Source: Chloroflexota bacterium (GTDB lineage Bacteria > Chloroflexota > Anaerolineae > Anaerolineales > Villigracilaceae). Taken from it: a DNA stretch of 64,000 bases. The first letter of the stretch is position 1. The number at the start of each line of letters is the position of its first letter. The stretch covers positions 868,001 through 932,000 of the forward strand of contig JACRBN010000026.1 in NCBI GenBank assembly GCA_016213105.1. The letters are read 5' to 3'. Under the pieces are notes generated by a model that worked only from the letters and a program-made list of their open reading frames with translations, was not told the DNA's origin and searched no databases. Positions 39,465 through 48,074 of this stretch are shown here, piece after piece. The translations under genes were made by a program, and so were the position numbers.

Positions 39465-40375
39465 ATATTCTTCGTCAGGCCCTTGATCTGCCAGCCCAAC
39501 CCTTCGAGCGAGTTGACCGTTTCATCCAGCAGGTGGAAGCGCAGGCGTTCCCGCCACGAAAATTGGATCGGCTCCAGCGCATACCCGAAGGCGGACATCA
39601 ACCCTCCGACCTGTTTCTGGATATAGGCTATGTCGCGCGCGCCCAGCCCAAGCCGATACCTGCCAATGTATTGCGCCGTGAGCGGACCCCCATCCTCCGC
39701 GTCCCGGTTCAGGCCTTCGAAACGCGCCTCGCCCTGCATGGTCAACATTTCGGGCAGGAAGTCCTCCCCCAGGAATTCGCAGGTTTCACACAGGGTCGTT
39801 TGTGGGTGGCTGGCCATATCCTCGTAGCGGATGACCTTGTAGCGCCCCGGGTATTTGACCTGGTTCCGCTGTGCCAGCAGGGCCGAGATCCGCCAGCGGG
39901 CCGTGGCAACGCCCAAGCCAACGCGGCGATGGGATTTGTGCAGCATGGCCTCGTAGCGGTCACGCGGGTCGCACAGCATGTGGATCATCCTTGCATCGGG
40001 ATGGGCGGCGAAAATATCATCGGCCTTCTGTTCGATGAATTCGGTCTGGTCGCCCCAACGGGCCTTGCCGGTGGCCCGGGCGTGCTGCTCATGGATCAGG
40101 GCGAAGAGTCGGCCGTAGGTAACGGGACCCGCTCCCAGTTCCCGTTCGAGGCGGGGGAGGTCTGGGCCCAGGGCGCGGATGTGTTTCGACTTCATCAAGG
40201 CTGCCAGGCAGCGCTTCAGGTTGGCGGGCTGGGTCAAATCGCCGTGGCGCTCGAAGTGGGAGGTCCACAGATTGGTGCGGCACGAGAAGGTCAGCCGCGG
40301 ATGCCCGGCCAGCAGCATGCGCATGTAGGTCTTGCCCGAGCGTTCGAGGCCGCCGATGAAGATGGGATCGTTCAT
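39461..40375 (-). CDS. Sulfotransferase-like protein (array member 4)
   Basis: A 304-residue paralogue. The PAPS loop IGGLERSGKTYMRMLLAGHP fits the Walker A pattern exactly (GxxxxGKT). The 3'-phosphate motif reads MIHMLCDPRDRYEAM: the Arg that normally contacts the 3'-phosphate is Cys and the following Ser is missing. YIGRYRLGLGARDIAYIQKQ and YEDMASHPQTTLCETCEFLG are conserved. Its N terminus overlaps the stop of array member 5 in an ATGA. Confidence 0.82.
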   Translation of the reverse strand: MNDPIFIGGLERSGKTYMRMLLAGHPRLTFSCRTNLWTSHFERHGDLTQPANLKRCLAALMKSKHIRALGPDLPRLERELGAGPVTYGRLFALIHEQHARATGKARWGDQTEFIEQKADDIFAAHPDARMIHMLCDPRDRYEAMLHKSHRRVGLGVATARWRISALLAQRNQVKYPGRYKVIRYEDMASHPQTTLCETCEFLGEDFLPEMLTMQGEARFEGLNRDAEDGGPLTAQYIGRYRLGLGARDIAYIQKQVGGLMSAFGYALEPIQFSWRERLRFHLLDETVNSLEGLGWQIKGLTKNI

Positions 40376-41385
40376 GCGCCGCCCGCCGTGTCGCGGATGA
40401 CCATGTTCTGGGCGGGCTTGCGCCCAAAGGTCTCGGGGTAGTTGTGCTGGAACAATTCGATGCCCAGCCAGGTGGCAAAACGGACAAAGTTGGACGGCCA
40501 GCGCAGGAACGCGTACTCGAGAGCCGCCGCGGGAGGGAAGCGCACGGGATCGACCTCGTATCCGAACTCGCGCAGGCTGGCCCCGGAGATGCTTTGCATG
40601 AAGGCCAGTTCGGGTTTAGGCAGGTTGAGGCGATACAACCCGATGTGCGCCTGGGACAGCGGGGAGATGCGCGTGCCGTATTCCACTTCGCGCAGCATTT
40701 TGGCGCGATGCTCGGGCGCCCCGCTCATGGCGGGCATATCTGCGACGTACTCCTCCCCGATGAACTGGCAGATGTCCTGCAGGGTCGCTTCGGGTTCACG
40801 CACCAGGTCCTCGAAGCGCACGACCTTGTATTGGCGGGGATATTTCTTTAGGTTGCGCCTGGCCAGGGTGGTTGTGTAGAGCCAGCGGGCCGTCGCACCG
40901 CCCGCGCGGCCCCTGCCGTTCGGCCACATCTTGAGGGAAGCCACATAGCGGTCGCGCGGATCGCGCAGCATGTGGATCATGCGTCCCTCGGGGTAGGCCT
41001 TGAGGACGATGTCCGCGTAGCGCTCGATCAGCCCGGTCTGCTCGCCCCAGCGCGGCTTGCCTTCGCGGCGGGCGTGCTGTTCGAGGATGATGCCAAACAG
41101 GCGTTCGTAGGTGGGCAGCCCCTGGCGGAATTCGCGTCGAATCTCGTCCGCATTCGGCTGGAGGAAGCGCACGTGTTTGTATTCCAGCAGGGCCTGGAGG
41201 CAGCGCTCGAAATTTTCGGGTTTTCCCAGGTCGCCGAACTGTCCGTAGAAATACGTCCACATGTTCGAGCCCACGGCGGGGATCGAAATGTTGGGGTGCG
41301 AAACCAGGAAGGCCCGCAGGGTCGTTTTTCCGCAGCGGTCGAGGCCGCCGATGAAAATGGGGCGAGGGTCAGTTTGCATCGTCAT
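40372..41385 (-). CDS. Sulfotransferase (array member 5)
   Basis: A 337-residue paralogue. PAPS loop IGGLDRCGKTTLRAFLVSHP (Walker-A-like), 3'-phosphate motif MIHMLRDPRDRYVASLKMWP with Arg intact, RWGEQTGLIERYADIVLKAY, and HIGLYRLNLPKPELAFMQSI. It is first of the tandem array in transcription order after the flippase. A C-terminal FVRFATWLGIELF segment could sit at the membrane surface. Confidence 0.87.
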   Translation of the reverse strand: MTMQTDPRPIFIGGLDRCGKTTLRAFLVSHPNISIPAVGSNMWTYFYGQFGDLGKPENFERCLQALLEYKHVRFLQPNADEIRREFRQGLPTYERLFGIILEQHARREGKPRWGEQTGLIERYADIVLKAYPEGRMIHMLRDPRDRYVASLKMWPNGRGRAGGATARWLYTTTLARRNLKKYPRQYKVVRFEDLVREPEATLQDICQFIGEEYVADMPAMSGAPEHRAKMLREVEYGTRISPLSQAHIGLYRLNLPKPELAFMQSISGASLREFGYEVDPVRFPPAAALEYAFLRWPSNFVRFATWLGIELFQHNYPETFGRKPAQNMVIRDTAGGA

Positions 41386-41388
41386 CTC

Positions 41389-42948
41389 TCAGGAGGGTCG
41401 TTTGAATAATTTCAGGGCGCGGCTGCGCAGCCCGTCCAGCATGAAGGCTTCTTCCTTCGAGAAGCCCATCGCCCATGTCAGGCCGCCATAGACCAGCAGG
41501 AGGAGGATGCTTCCCAGCGCGGCGCGGATGAGGTCGACTCCGGCCGGCAGCCAGATTCCCAGCAGCAGGGCGCCGCCGGCAGCAGCCAGCGCGGCCACGA
41601 CCGGCTTGATGAAGCCGCGGTTGAAGGGCAACAGTTTGAAGAGCACGTACACCTGGATCATGCGCAACAGATTGACCGTGCCTTCCCCGACCAGGACAGC
41701 CACGGCCGCCCCCAGCAGGCCCCAGCGCGGGATGAGCAGCAGGTCGAGTCCGAGGTACAGGCCAAGCCGCAGGAAGGAATTGATCAGTTTGAGGCGGGTG
41801 TGCCCGGTCATATCCAGGATGACGCCGCCCATGCCGGTGCCCACGTTCAGCAGGTCCGCGATGGCCAGGAAGATAAGCGCGGTGGCGCCTTCCACGTAGC
41901 TGGCTCCAAAAATGGACAGCAATGCGCCGGGATAAATGACCATGACCAGGAAGATGGGAAGCTGAACCATTACCGCCCATTTGTTGGCGGTCTGGTAGAT
42001 TTGCCCCATTTGCTGCATGTCCTTGCGGTCGTGGAGTTGGGCCACGATGGGCTTGGACGAGACGTTGATGGAGGAGGTGAAGTGGCCGCTGATGGCCGTG
42101 ATCTGGCTGGCCACGGCAAACAGGCCCACGCCCGTGATGGAACTCAGCGAGCCCAGCACCAGGGCCTGCAGGTTGCTCTGGAACTGGACCATCAATCCAG
42201 ACAGCCAGACCGGCAGGGAAAATCCCAGCAATCCCCTGATGTCCCGTTTGGCGGGGGAAAGGGGACGCCGCAGCGGGAAGACCCGGTTCAGGTAATGGAT
42301 CATCAGGATGGAGGCGCCCAGGTCCGCCACGCCGAACGTGGCAACCGCCAGATAGGGGCTGAATCCGCTCAGGGCCAGGAGCGCGATCATGACCAGGCGG
42401 AAGACCGGCTGAAAGACGAAGCGGGCGATGACCGGGTAATCCATGCGCCCAAAGCCCTTGATGCTGCTGGCCAGCACTTCGCTCAGGGCCAGCACCGGGA
42501 TCAGCACCGCCGCCAGTTGGAGCAGGGGGGCGAGGCCCGCATTGTGAAAGGCCCGCTCGGCAATCGGGTAGGCAAACCCAAACAAGATCGTTCCAGACAC
42601 CGCGCTCATCAGCATGGCCAGGCTGACGCCGGTCTGGATGGTGCCCCAGACAGACTCGTCGTCCTTGCGCCCGACCATCACGGCCACGTAGCGGATCAGG
42701 GCCGCATCCAGCCCAAGCAGGGCCAGCCCGACGCCGATATTGGTGGCGCTCAATGCCAGGCTGTACATGCCGTATTCGCTGGCGCCCAGCACGCGCGCCA
42801 AAACGAAGGCCGTGACGAAGCGAACGGCATCCAGAAACATTTTGCCGCTAAAGATGACCCCCCCGCCCCTGGCGACCGCGCTCATATTGTGTTGGAACGC
42901 AGGCGCCGCTTCCACTTTTACGACATTGGCATCCAGGTGATTTTCCAT
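41389..42948 (-). CDS. Polysaccharide flippase (Wzx/MATE-like)
   Basis: A 519-residue membrane protein with about 14 predicted helices, of the oligosaccharide flippase family. The N terminus has GGGVIFSGKMFLDAVRFVTA and VLGASEYGMYSLALSATNIG, both typical of Wzx proteins. It would turn the undecaprenyl-diphosphate-linked repeat unit to the outer face for polymerisation. The start at 42948 (MENHLDAN) is preferred; the frame to 43050 adds an implausible leader. A 155-base gap separates it from the Wzz-like gene. Confidence 0.9.
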   Translation of the reverse strand: MENHLDANVVKVEAAPAFQHNMSAVARGGGVIFSGKMFLDAVRFVTAFVLARVLGASEYGMYSLALSATNIGVGLALLGLDAALIRYVAVMVGRKDDESVWGTIQTGVSLAMLMSAVSGTILFGFAYPIAERAFHNAGLAPLLQLAAVLIPVLALSEVLASSIKGFGRMDYPVIARFVFQPVFRLVMIALLALSGFSPYLAVATFGVADLGASILMIHYLNRVFPLRRPLSPAKRDIRGLLGFSLPVWLSGLMVQFQSNLQALVLGSLSSITGVGLFAVASQITAISGHFTSSINVSSKPIVAQLHDRKDMQQMGQIYQTANKWAVMVQLPIFLVMVIYPGALLSIFGASYVEGATALIFLAIADLLNVGTGMGGVILDMTGHTRLKLINSFLRLGLYLGLDLLLIPRWGLLGAAVAVLVGEGTVNLLRMIQVYVLFKLLPFNRGFIKPVVAALAAAGGALLLGIWLPAGVDLIRAALGSILLLLVYGGLTWAMGFSKEEAFMLDGLRSRALKLFKRPS

Positions 42949-43103
42949 GAAGTCTCGTTGATTTTCAGTGGCAGTATCTATAAATGGGAAAGTGGCGCCG
43001 GGTGGCCTTCCGCAAATCCTTGGATTTGACGGAAAGACATCCTGCTCCACGGGAATCGCCGCTTCCTTCGAAGCGCACTCGTTTTGGCGGGAACGGTCGG
43101 CTG

Positions 43104-44168
43104 CTAATTCGGGCTGACCAGATTCAAACTCTCGATGGCCTGTTCGAGCAGCTTCTCCTGGCTGGTCTGTCCGCCCGTATAGGAGATGACCGACAGGTAG
43201 CTGTTGATGCGGGTGTGTTCGTTATCCATATCGTGCGCCACGGACTCGATGGCCTGTTGAACACCCTCCAGGGCGGCCTGCGCCCGGTCCGGCTTCATGT
43301 CCGGGAAGAGAATGGCGAAGACCACGCCGTTGAAGCGGGCCAGGATATCCACCTCGCGGATGGATTTCTCGGTCAGGATCCTGACCATTCGCAAGGTCTC
43401 CTGCTTTTCCCGCTCCGTCGGCTCATCCCCGTCGAAATGAACCTTGACCAGCCCGATCGAGAGGGGGGAGTGTGTGCGCTTGGAGCGGGCCATCTCTTGG
43501 TACAGGCGGTGGGTCAGATAGGATTTGTTGTATGCGCCCGTCTCGCGGTCGATGATGTTGAAGGTGTCCACTTCCTGGTAGGAGGGTTTGAACGCCTCGG
43601 TGATGAAGATCAGGGCAACCCCGAGGGCCAGCCCCAGAAGACCACCCAGCGACAGGTTGAGCGTGAAGTCCGGGCTGGTGGGCTTGGAGGGAGTATTGGC
43701 CGTGTCCAGGATGCCCAATTGATAGACATCGTACAACTCCTTGATGTATTTCACCGTCTCCTCGCCGATCGTATTCGCGAAGTCGCGCGAGAGGATGGGG
43801 TCGCGGCTCTCGACGCGCACCTCGAGGATGTTGGTCCCGGCGATCACGCTGGCCGACACGGACAGGTCCTGCTGCTCTCTGGCCGTCAAGCCCATTTCGT
43901 CGACGGCCTGGTTCTTGATCAATTTGCTGGCGGCCACCTCGGCAAAGGTGGAGTTGATCTCCGAGCGGTTGCTGACCGTATCCAGCGCCTTGAGGAAATC
44001 GCCCGACACCGCATCGGAACTGGGGCGGATGACGAAGGAGGCGTGCGATTCGTAGATGGGCGTCTGTTGGCTGGTCCAGTAATAGGTGCCGGCAAAGACG
44101 ATCACCACGGACAGCGCCAGGAGCCACCAGCGTTTGACGAACAAGCGAAGGTATTCTTTGATGATCAT
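43104..44168 (-). CDS. Wzz chain-length protein fused to degenerate GGDEF domain
   Basis: A 354-residue membrane protein. Residues 1-195 are a Wzz-type co-polymerase: N-terminal helix (WWLLALSVVIVFAGTYYW), external domain, and a second helix at about 172-192 preceded by Pro-rich PTSPDF. The cytoplasmic tail (about 207-350) is not the usual short end or tyrosine kinase. It resembles a diguanylate cyclase domain: DRETGAYNKSYLTHRLYQEM matches the DxLTGLxNRRyl opening. The GGDEF signature itself is FNGVVF (279-284), so cyclase activity is not expected. It may sense c-di-GMP or another signal and adjust polymer length. Confidence 0.82.
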   Translation of the reverse strand: MIIKEYLRLFVKRWWLLALSVVIVFAGTYYWTSQQTPIYESHASFVIRPSSDAVSGDFLKALDTVSNRSEINSTFAEVAASKLIKNQAVDEMGLTAREQQDLSVSASVIAGTNILEVRVESRDPILSRDFANTIGEETVKYIKELYDVYQLGILDTANTPSKPTSPDFTLNLSLGGLLGLALGVALIFITEAFKPSYQEVDTFNIIDRETGAYNKSYLTHRLYQEMARSKRTHSPLSIGLVKVHFDGDEPTEREKQETLRMVRILTEKSIREVDILARFNGVVFAILFPDMKPDRAQAALEGVQQAIESVAHDMDNEHTRINSYLSVISYTGGQTSQEKLLEQAIESLNLVSPN

Positions 44169-44193
44169 TGTTTCTTTCTTGGAGGGAAACCTG

Positions 44194-44886
44194 TCACCCG
44201 GCGCCTCGCCCGGATAGAACGGTTTTGAAGGTCCACCAGATGATCTGGATATCCAGGAACAGGCTTTGTTTCCGAACATACTGGATATCGAAGCGGGCGA
44301 TCTGGTCGAAGGAGAGACTGCTTCTGCCCATCACCTGCGCCAGGCCGGTGATGCCCGGCAGGGTGTTCAAACGTTCGTAATGCCAGCCCTTGTAAAAATC
44401 CACCTCCCAGTTCACGTTGGGCCGCGGTCCGATCAGGCTCATTTCGCCTTTCAGGATGTTCAGAACCTGGGGGAGTTCGTCCAGGCTGGTCTTGCGTAGG
44501 ATCTGTCCCAGCCGCGTGATGTCCTGCTTTGGGATGGGCTTGTGCAGGGTGCCTTCATCGCTTTCGATCCGGCCGGAGACGTACTTCTCCATGTAGGTGC
44601 GTTCCGAATCGTTGCTGCGGTTGCAGACCATGGTGCGGAACTTGTACACGCGAAAACGCTTCCCGCCCAGCCCGACTCGCTCCTGGATGTAGATCGGCGC
44701 CCCCGGGGAATCGAGCGCGATCAACAGCGACAGGAGCGGAACGACAATGAGCAGGACGGGCAGCAGCAGAATACAGCCGAGCAGGTCAATCACCCGTTTG
44801 GAAAGTCGGGGTTTCGGATAGTACTTCCAATCCGCCCGAAAGACCTGGCTGCCTTGGAACAATGGAAGGGACTCTGTATCTCTCAT
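44194..44886 (-). CDS. Polyprenyl-phosphate sugar-1-phosphate transferase (WbaP/PglC-like)
   Basis: A 230-residue initiating glycosylphosphotransferase. The single re-entrant helix is [20 protein letters not shown] and the catalytic core has [38 protein letters not shown] (catalytic Asp-Glu) and [16 protein letters not shown]. It has only the core domain, not the extra N-terminal helices of WbaP. It would load the first sugar phosphate onto undecaprenyl phosphate. The ATG at 44886 lies inside the preceding gene and the two frames overlap by 101 bases. Confidence 0.92.
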   Translation of the reverse strand: MRDTESLPLFQGSQVFRADWKYYPKPRLSKRVIDLLGCILLLPVLLIVVPLLSLLIALDSPGAPIYIQERVGLGGKRFRVYKFRTMVCNRSNDSERTYMEKYVSGRIESDEGTLHKPIPKQDITRLGQILRKTSLDELPQVLNILKGEMSLIGPRPNVNWEVDFYKGWHYERLNTLPGITGLAQVMGRSSLSFDQIARFDIQYVRKQSLFLDIQIIWWTFKTVLSGRGAG

Positions 44887-45886
44887 GGCTGTTTACCTCT
44901 ATGGTTCTGCAAACGCTTGCCGATTCGACCAGGGCCATTGCCACCTGCAGGGCGCGGATGGCGTCCAACCCGCTGACAAGGTGATTGGCCTTGCCTTGCA
45001 GGTGACCGATAAATGTTTCGAGCTCGGTGCGGAGCGGTTCCTTTTTCTTGATGGCGTATTGGATGATGGCGCCCTCGCTGACCCCGCGGATCAGGCTCAG
45101 GGAGGTCCACTCGCTGGCGTCCACATCCGCATTTTCGAAGAAGCACAAATCCTGCGTGATGTAGTTAACGCGGAACATGCCCCGTTCGCCGGTCACGTAC
45201 AATTCGCGGATCTTGGTGGGCGTCAGCCAGTTGATCTCGAGCAGGCCGATGGTGTTATCCATGAAGTGCAGTGTGCCCACGAACATATCCTCACAAAGCT
45301 GGTGGAGGGTGGACTTGGCCTCGGCGTACACGCGGTCGACGTGACTGCCCGTCACGTAGTGCATGATGTCGAGGTCGTGGATCGCCAGATCCTTGATCAC
45401 GCCCACATCCTGGATGCGGGTGGGGAAGGGCCCGACCCGGCGGGCATGCACCTGGAAGACCCGGCCGAGTTCGCCGCTGTCGAGCCTGCGTTTCAACTCC
45501 ACGATGGCCGGGTTGAAGCGCTCGATGTGGCCCACGGTCAGCACACAGTTGCGCCGGTTGGCCAGGTTCAACAGTTCCCAGGCCTGTTCCAGCGTGGCGG
45601 CGATGGGCTTTTCCACCAATACGTTGCAGCCCATCTCCAGCAGGCCACGGGTCACCTCGTAATGGAACTCGGTCGGCACCGCCACCGAGACCGCATCCGG
45701 CTTCTCCTTTTCCACCATCTCGCGGAAATCCGAGTAAAGCGGGACGTGATAAAGAGTACTCAATGGGCCGGCCAGGGCCTGGTTCTGGTCCACGATGGCG
45801 ACCAGTTCCACGCCCGGCATTTCACTATACACACGGACATGATTGCGTCCCATCATGCCCACGCCTACCACGGCAACACGGGTCAT
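44786..45886 (-). CDS. Gfo/Idh/MocA-family sugar-nucleotide oxidoreductase
   Basis: A 366-residue NAD-dependent oxidoreductase. The Rossmann motif is VAVVGVGMMGRNHVRVYSEM, the catalytic Lys is in CNVLVEKPIA, and VGHIERFNPAIVELKRRL is typical of WlbA/WbpB-like 3-dehydrogenases acting on UDP-GlcNAc-uronate-type sugars. With the adjoining aminotransferase and acetyltransferase it forms the standard three-gene route to a 3-acetamido sugar. The last 33 residues extend over the next gene and look unlike the family, so a frameshift near 44890 is possible. Confidence 0.87.
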   Translation of the reverse strand: MTRVAVVGVGMMGRNHVRVYSEMPGVELVAIVDQNQALAGPLSTLYHVPLYSDFREMVEKEKPDAVSVAVPTEFHYEVTRGLLEMGCNVLVEKPIAATLEQAWELLNLANRRNCVLTVGHIERFNPAIVELKRRLDSGELGRVFQVHARRVGPFPTRIQDVGVIKDLAIHDLDIMHYVTGSHVDRVYAEAKSTLHQLCEDMFVGTLHFMDNTIGLLEINWLTPTKIRELYVTGERGMFRVNYITQDLCFFENADVDASEWTSLSLIRGVSEGAIIQYAIKKKEPLRTELETFIGHLQGKANHLVSGLDAIRALQVAMALVESASVCRTIEVNSHERYRVPSIVPRQPGLSGGLEVLSETPTFQTGD

Positions 45887-46959
45887 AGCTTGTTTACCTC
45901 CGTCACAATTCTTTCCAGGTCTTCTTCCGATAAAAGTGGGTGAACCGGCAGCGACAGGACTTCCATCGACATCTTTTCAGCCATCGGCAGGGTGATGTCG
46001 CCAATCAGGCCCTGGATGGATTTTTGCTTGTGGACCGGCACCGGGTAATAGATGCCCACGTCGATCCCGGCCTGGTCCAGGAATTTGACCACGTCGTCCC
46101 GCTGGCGGCCGCCGTTCACGCGGATCGTGTACTGATGCCAGACGTGCTCACAACCCGTCTGGACCGTGGGCGTGGTGACCGATTCGATGTGCTGATTCAG
46201 GTACCCGGCATTCGTCCGCCTGCGGAGCATCATATCCTCCAGCCGGTCCATTTGGACCAGGCCGATGGCCGCCTGGAGATCCATCATGCGGAAGTTGTAG
46301 CCGACCATGTCGTGGTAATAGCGCACCTTCATGCCGTGGCTGCGAATCAGGCGGCATTTTTCGGCCACTTCATCGTCATTGGTGGTGATCATCCCGCCTT
46401 CACCGGTCATCAGGTTCTTGGTGGCGTAAAAACTGAACGCGCCCGTTCCGAAGCTGCCGGCATACTTCCCCTTGTAGCTGGCCTTGACCGACTGACAGGC
46501 ATCCTCGATGATCCTCAGACCGTGATTGTCGGCAATCGCCTGGATGCGGTCCATGTCACACATGTGGCCGTAGAGGTGTACAGGCAGGATGGCCTTTGTC
46601 TTGGGGGTAATGGCGGCCTCGATCAGGTTCGCGTCGATGTTGAAGGTGACGGGGTCGATATCCACGAAGACCGGGGTGGCCCCGCTGAACAAAATGGCGT
46701 TGGCGGTCGCCATGAAGGTGAACGGGGTGGTGATCACCTCATCGCCCGGGCCGACGCCGTTGGCAAGCAGGGCGATCTGCAGGGCGCAGGTCCCATTGCT
46801 GACGGCGATGGCGTGCTTCACACCGCACAGGGCGGCAAAGCGTTGTTCGAACAGCGCCGTGCGCGGACCCTGCGCAAGGAAACCAGACTCCATGACTTCC
46901 ATGACGGCAGCCTTTTCGGCCTCGGTAATGTTGGGCTTGGAAATCGGAATGCGCATCAT
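45883..46959 (-). CDS. DegT/DnrJ/EryC1 aminotransferase
   Basis: A 358-residue PLP-dependent sugar aminotransferase. The PLP-binding Lys lies in FSFYATKNLMTGEGGMITTN; LRIIEDACQSVKASYKGKYA carries the Asp that contacts the PLP pyridine; HDMVGYNFRMMDLQAAIGL is also typical. Resembles WbpE/WlbC, which place an amino group at C3 of a UDP-sugar. The start at 46959 overlaps the acetyltransferase stop (AATGATG). It is coupled by ATGA to the oxidoreductase. Confidence 0.93.
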   Translation of the reverse strand: MMRIPISKPNITEAEKAAVMEVMESGFLAQGPRTALFEQRFAALCGVKHAIAVSNGTCALQIALLANGVGPGDEVITTPFTFMATANAILFSGATPVFVDIDPVTFNIDANLIEAAITPKTKAILPVHLYGHMCDMDRIQAIADNHGLRIIEDACQSVKASYKGKYAGSFGTGAFSFYATKNLMTGEGGMITTNDDEVAEKCRLIRSHGMKVRYYHDMVGYNFRMMDLQAAIGLVQMDRLEDMMLRRRTNAGYLNQHIESVTTPTVQTGCEHVWHQYTIRVNGGRQRDDVVKFLDQAGIDVGIYYPVPVHKQKSIQGLIGDITLPMAEKMSMEVLSLPVHPLLSEEDLERIVTEVNKL

Positions 46960-47555
46960 TTTGCCACCTCGTAGTTTGGCTGAAAAACGTAGTGCTCCAG
47001 GCAGGTCGGGCAGTGGAAGGTGCCATTGCCTGCATCGATGAGTTTGGCCGCGCATTTGCAAACGTAGCCCACCTGGCGGGCCGGGTTTCCAACCACGAGC
47101 GCATGATCGGGGACGTCGCGGGTTACGACCGCCCCGGCGGCCACCAGGGCGAAGGAGCCGATGGTCAGGTTGGGCAGGATCACGGCCCCGGCGCCGATCG
47201 AAGCGCCATAGTGGATGCGCGTCAGGCCCACTTCCCAATCATCGTTGCCCTTCAGGCTCCCGTCCGGGTTGATCGCCCTGGGACGCTTGTCGTTGGTGAA
47301 AATGGCGCCCGGGCCGACAAACACCCCGGATTCGATGGTGATGCCGTGATAGATGAGCGCCCCATTCTGGATCTTGACGTCATCGCCGATCTCGACGCTG
47401 AAGTCGATGTAGACATCCTTGCCGATGATGCAGTTGCGCCCGATGCTGACCTTCTCCCTGACCTGGGCCTGATTCCAAATCCGAGTGCCGTCTCCTATGT
47501 TGACATCCTTGGAAACGTTTGCTGTTGGGTGTATGGTAAATGCCGGTGTATCCAT
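46956..47555 (-). CDS. Left-handed beta-helix N-acetyltransferase (WbpD/WlbB-like)
   Basis: A 199-residue hexapeptide-repeat acyltransferase. Runs such as VNIGDGTRIWNQAQVREKVS and GRNCIIGKDVYIDFSVEIGD form the beta helix, and the C terminus ends in a four-cysteine zinc-ribbon (YVCKCAAKL, FHCPTCLEHY) seen in some WbpD-like enzymes. It would acetylate the 3-amino group made by the next gene. It is the first structural gene after the promoter at 47879-47907. The start at 47555 has GGAGGAA upstream; the open frame to 47822 has no ribosome site. Confidence 0.9.
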   Translation of the reverse strand: MDTPAFTIHPTANVSKDVNIGDGTRIWNQAQVREKVSIGRNCIIGKDVYIDFSVEIGDDVKIQNGALIYHGITIESGVFVGPGAIFTNDKRPRAINPDGSLKGNDDWEVGLTRIHYGASIGAGAVILPNLTIGSFALVAAGAVVTRDVPDHALVVGNPARQVGYVCKCAAKLIDAGNGTFHCPTCLEHYVFQPNYEVAK

Positions 47556-47878
47556 GGGTTCCTCCGTCTTGGCTTCTGGATCAAACTGATAAAATATCCA
47601 CGGATGGAAATCGCGCTTTCCCACTTCAAAAAATGCGCAATTTTCAACCAGGTGAGATTTAAAATGTGCCGATGGGGGTGTTGCATGCTCCGCCCATCCA
47701 ACATGGATGGCTCCTGTTGCTGCGGAACTTAAAAAGGTTTGTCCCCCGGGGGATGGCTTGGCCAATTTTTTCCAACTGAACTGAAGCGCACTTTTGAATA
47801 CCGATGAAGGCTGGTTGTTCAATCTCCTTCACTTCCACTGTGCCGCAATTACATTAATCCTTTGTTTACGTGATGTTA
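47556..47878 (-). other. Untranslated leader of the polysaccharide operon
   Basis: About 320 bases between the promoter and the first gene. On the minus strand it carries CCATCCA-TGT-TGGATGG (a 7-bp hairpin, near 47693-47709) and a CCCCCGGGGG palindrome followed after a few bases by TTTTT (near 47733-47756). I did not see the E. coli ops sequence. It is a plausible loading region for the antiterminator encoded upstream. Confidence 0.4.
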
Positions 47879-47907
47879 ATCATATAAATAAGACCCTCTT
47901 GGTGCAA
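47879..47907 (-). promoter_or_regulatory. Promoter of the polysaccharide operon
   Basis: On the minus strand TTGCAC (47902-47907), a 17-bp spacer and TATGAT (47879-47884). It lies between the antiterminator gene's terminator and the first polysaccharide gene. Confidence 0.65.
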
Positions 47908-48017
47908 TAGCACTGGATAATTTTTGTTGACTAATAACGGGGGATGGTATTAACCGAAAGGATTAGCCTTTTGTGAAATAACGCGCATGGAGACAGGCAG
48001 CAAAAAACACCCGCAAT

Positions 48018-48052
48018 AAAAAAGACCCGGCGATTATTCCTGATGCCGGGCC
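48018..48052 (-). terminator. Terminator after the NusG-like gene
   Basis: On the minus strand GCCCGGC and GCCGGGT (one G-U pair) form a stem around 13 bases, followed by C and six T. It begins 23 bases past the NusG-like stop. Confidence 0.85.
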
Positions 48053-48074
48053 TTCAGCCATGAATGGAAGGCGC

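Noticed and set aside
47556-47822. N-terminal extension of the acetyltransferase to an ATG at 47822
   Set aside because: The extension lacks a ribosome site and hexapeptide character, whereas 47555 has GGAGGAA and begins a normal WbpD-like sequence.
47556-47878. ops/JUMPstart element for RfaH
   Set aside because: I did not see GGCGGTAGCGT or a close variant on the transcribed strand.
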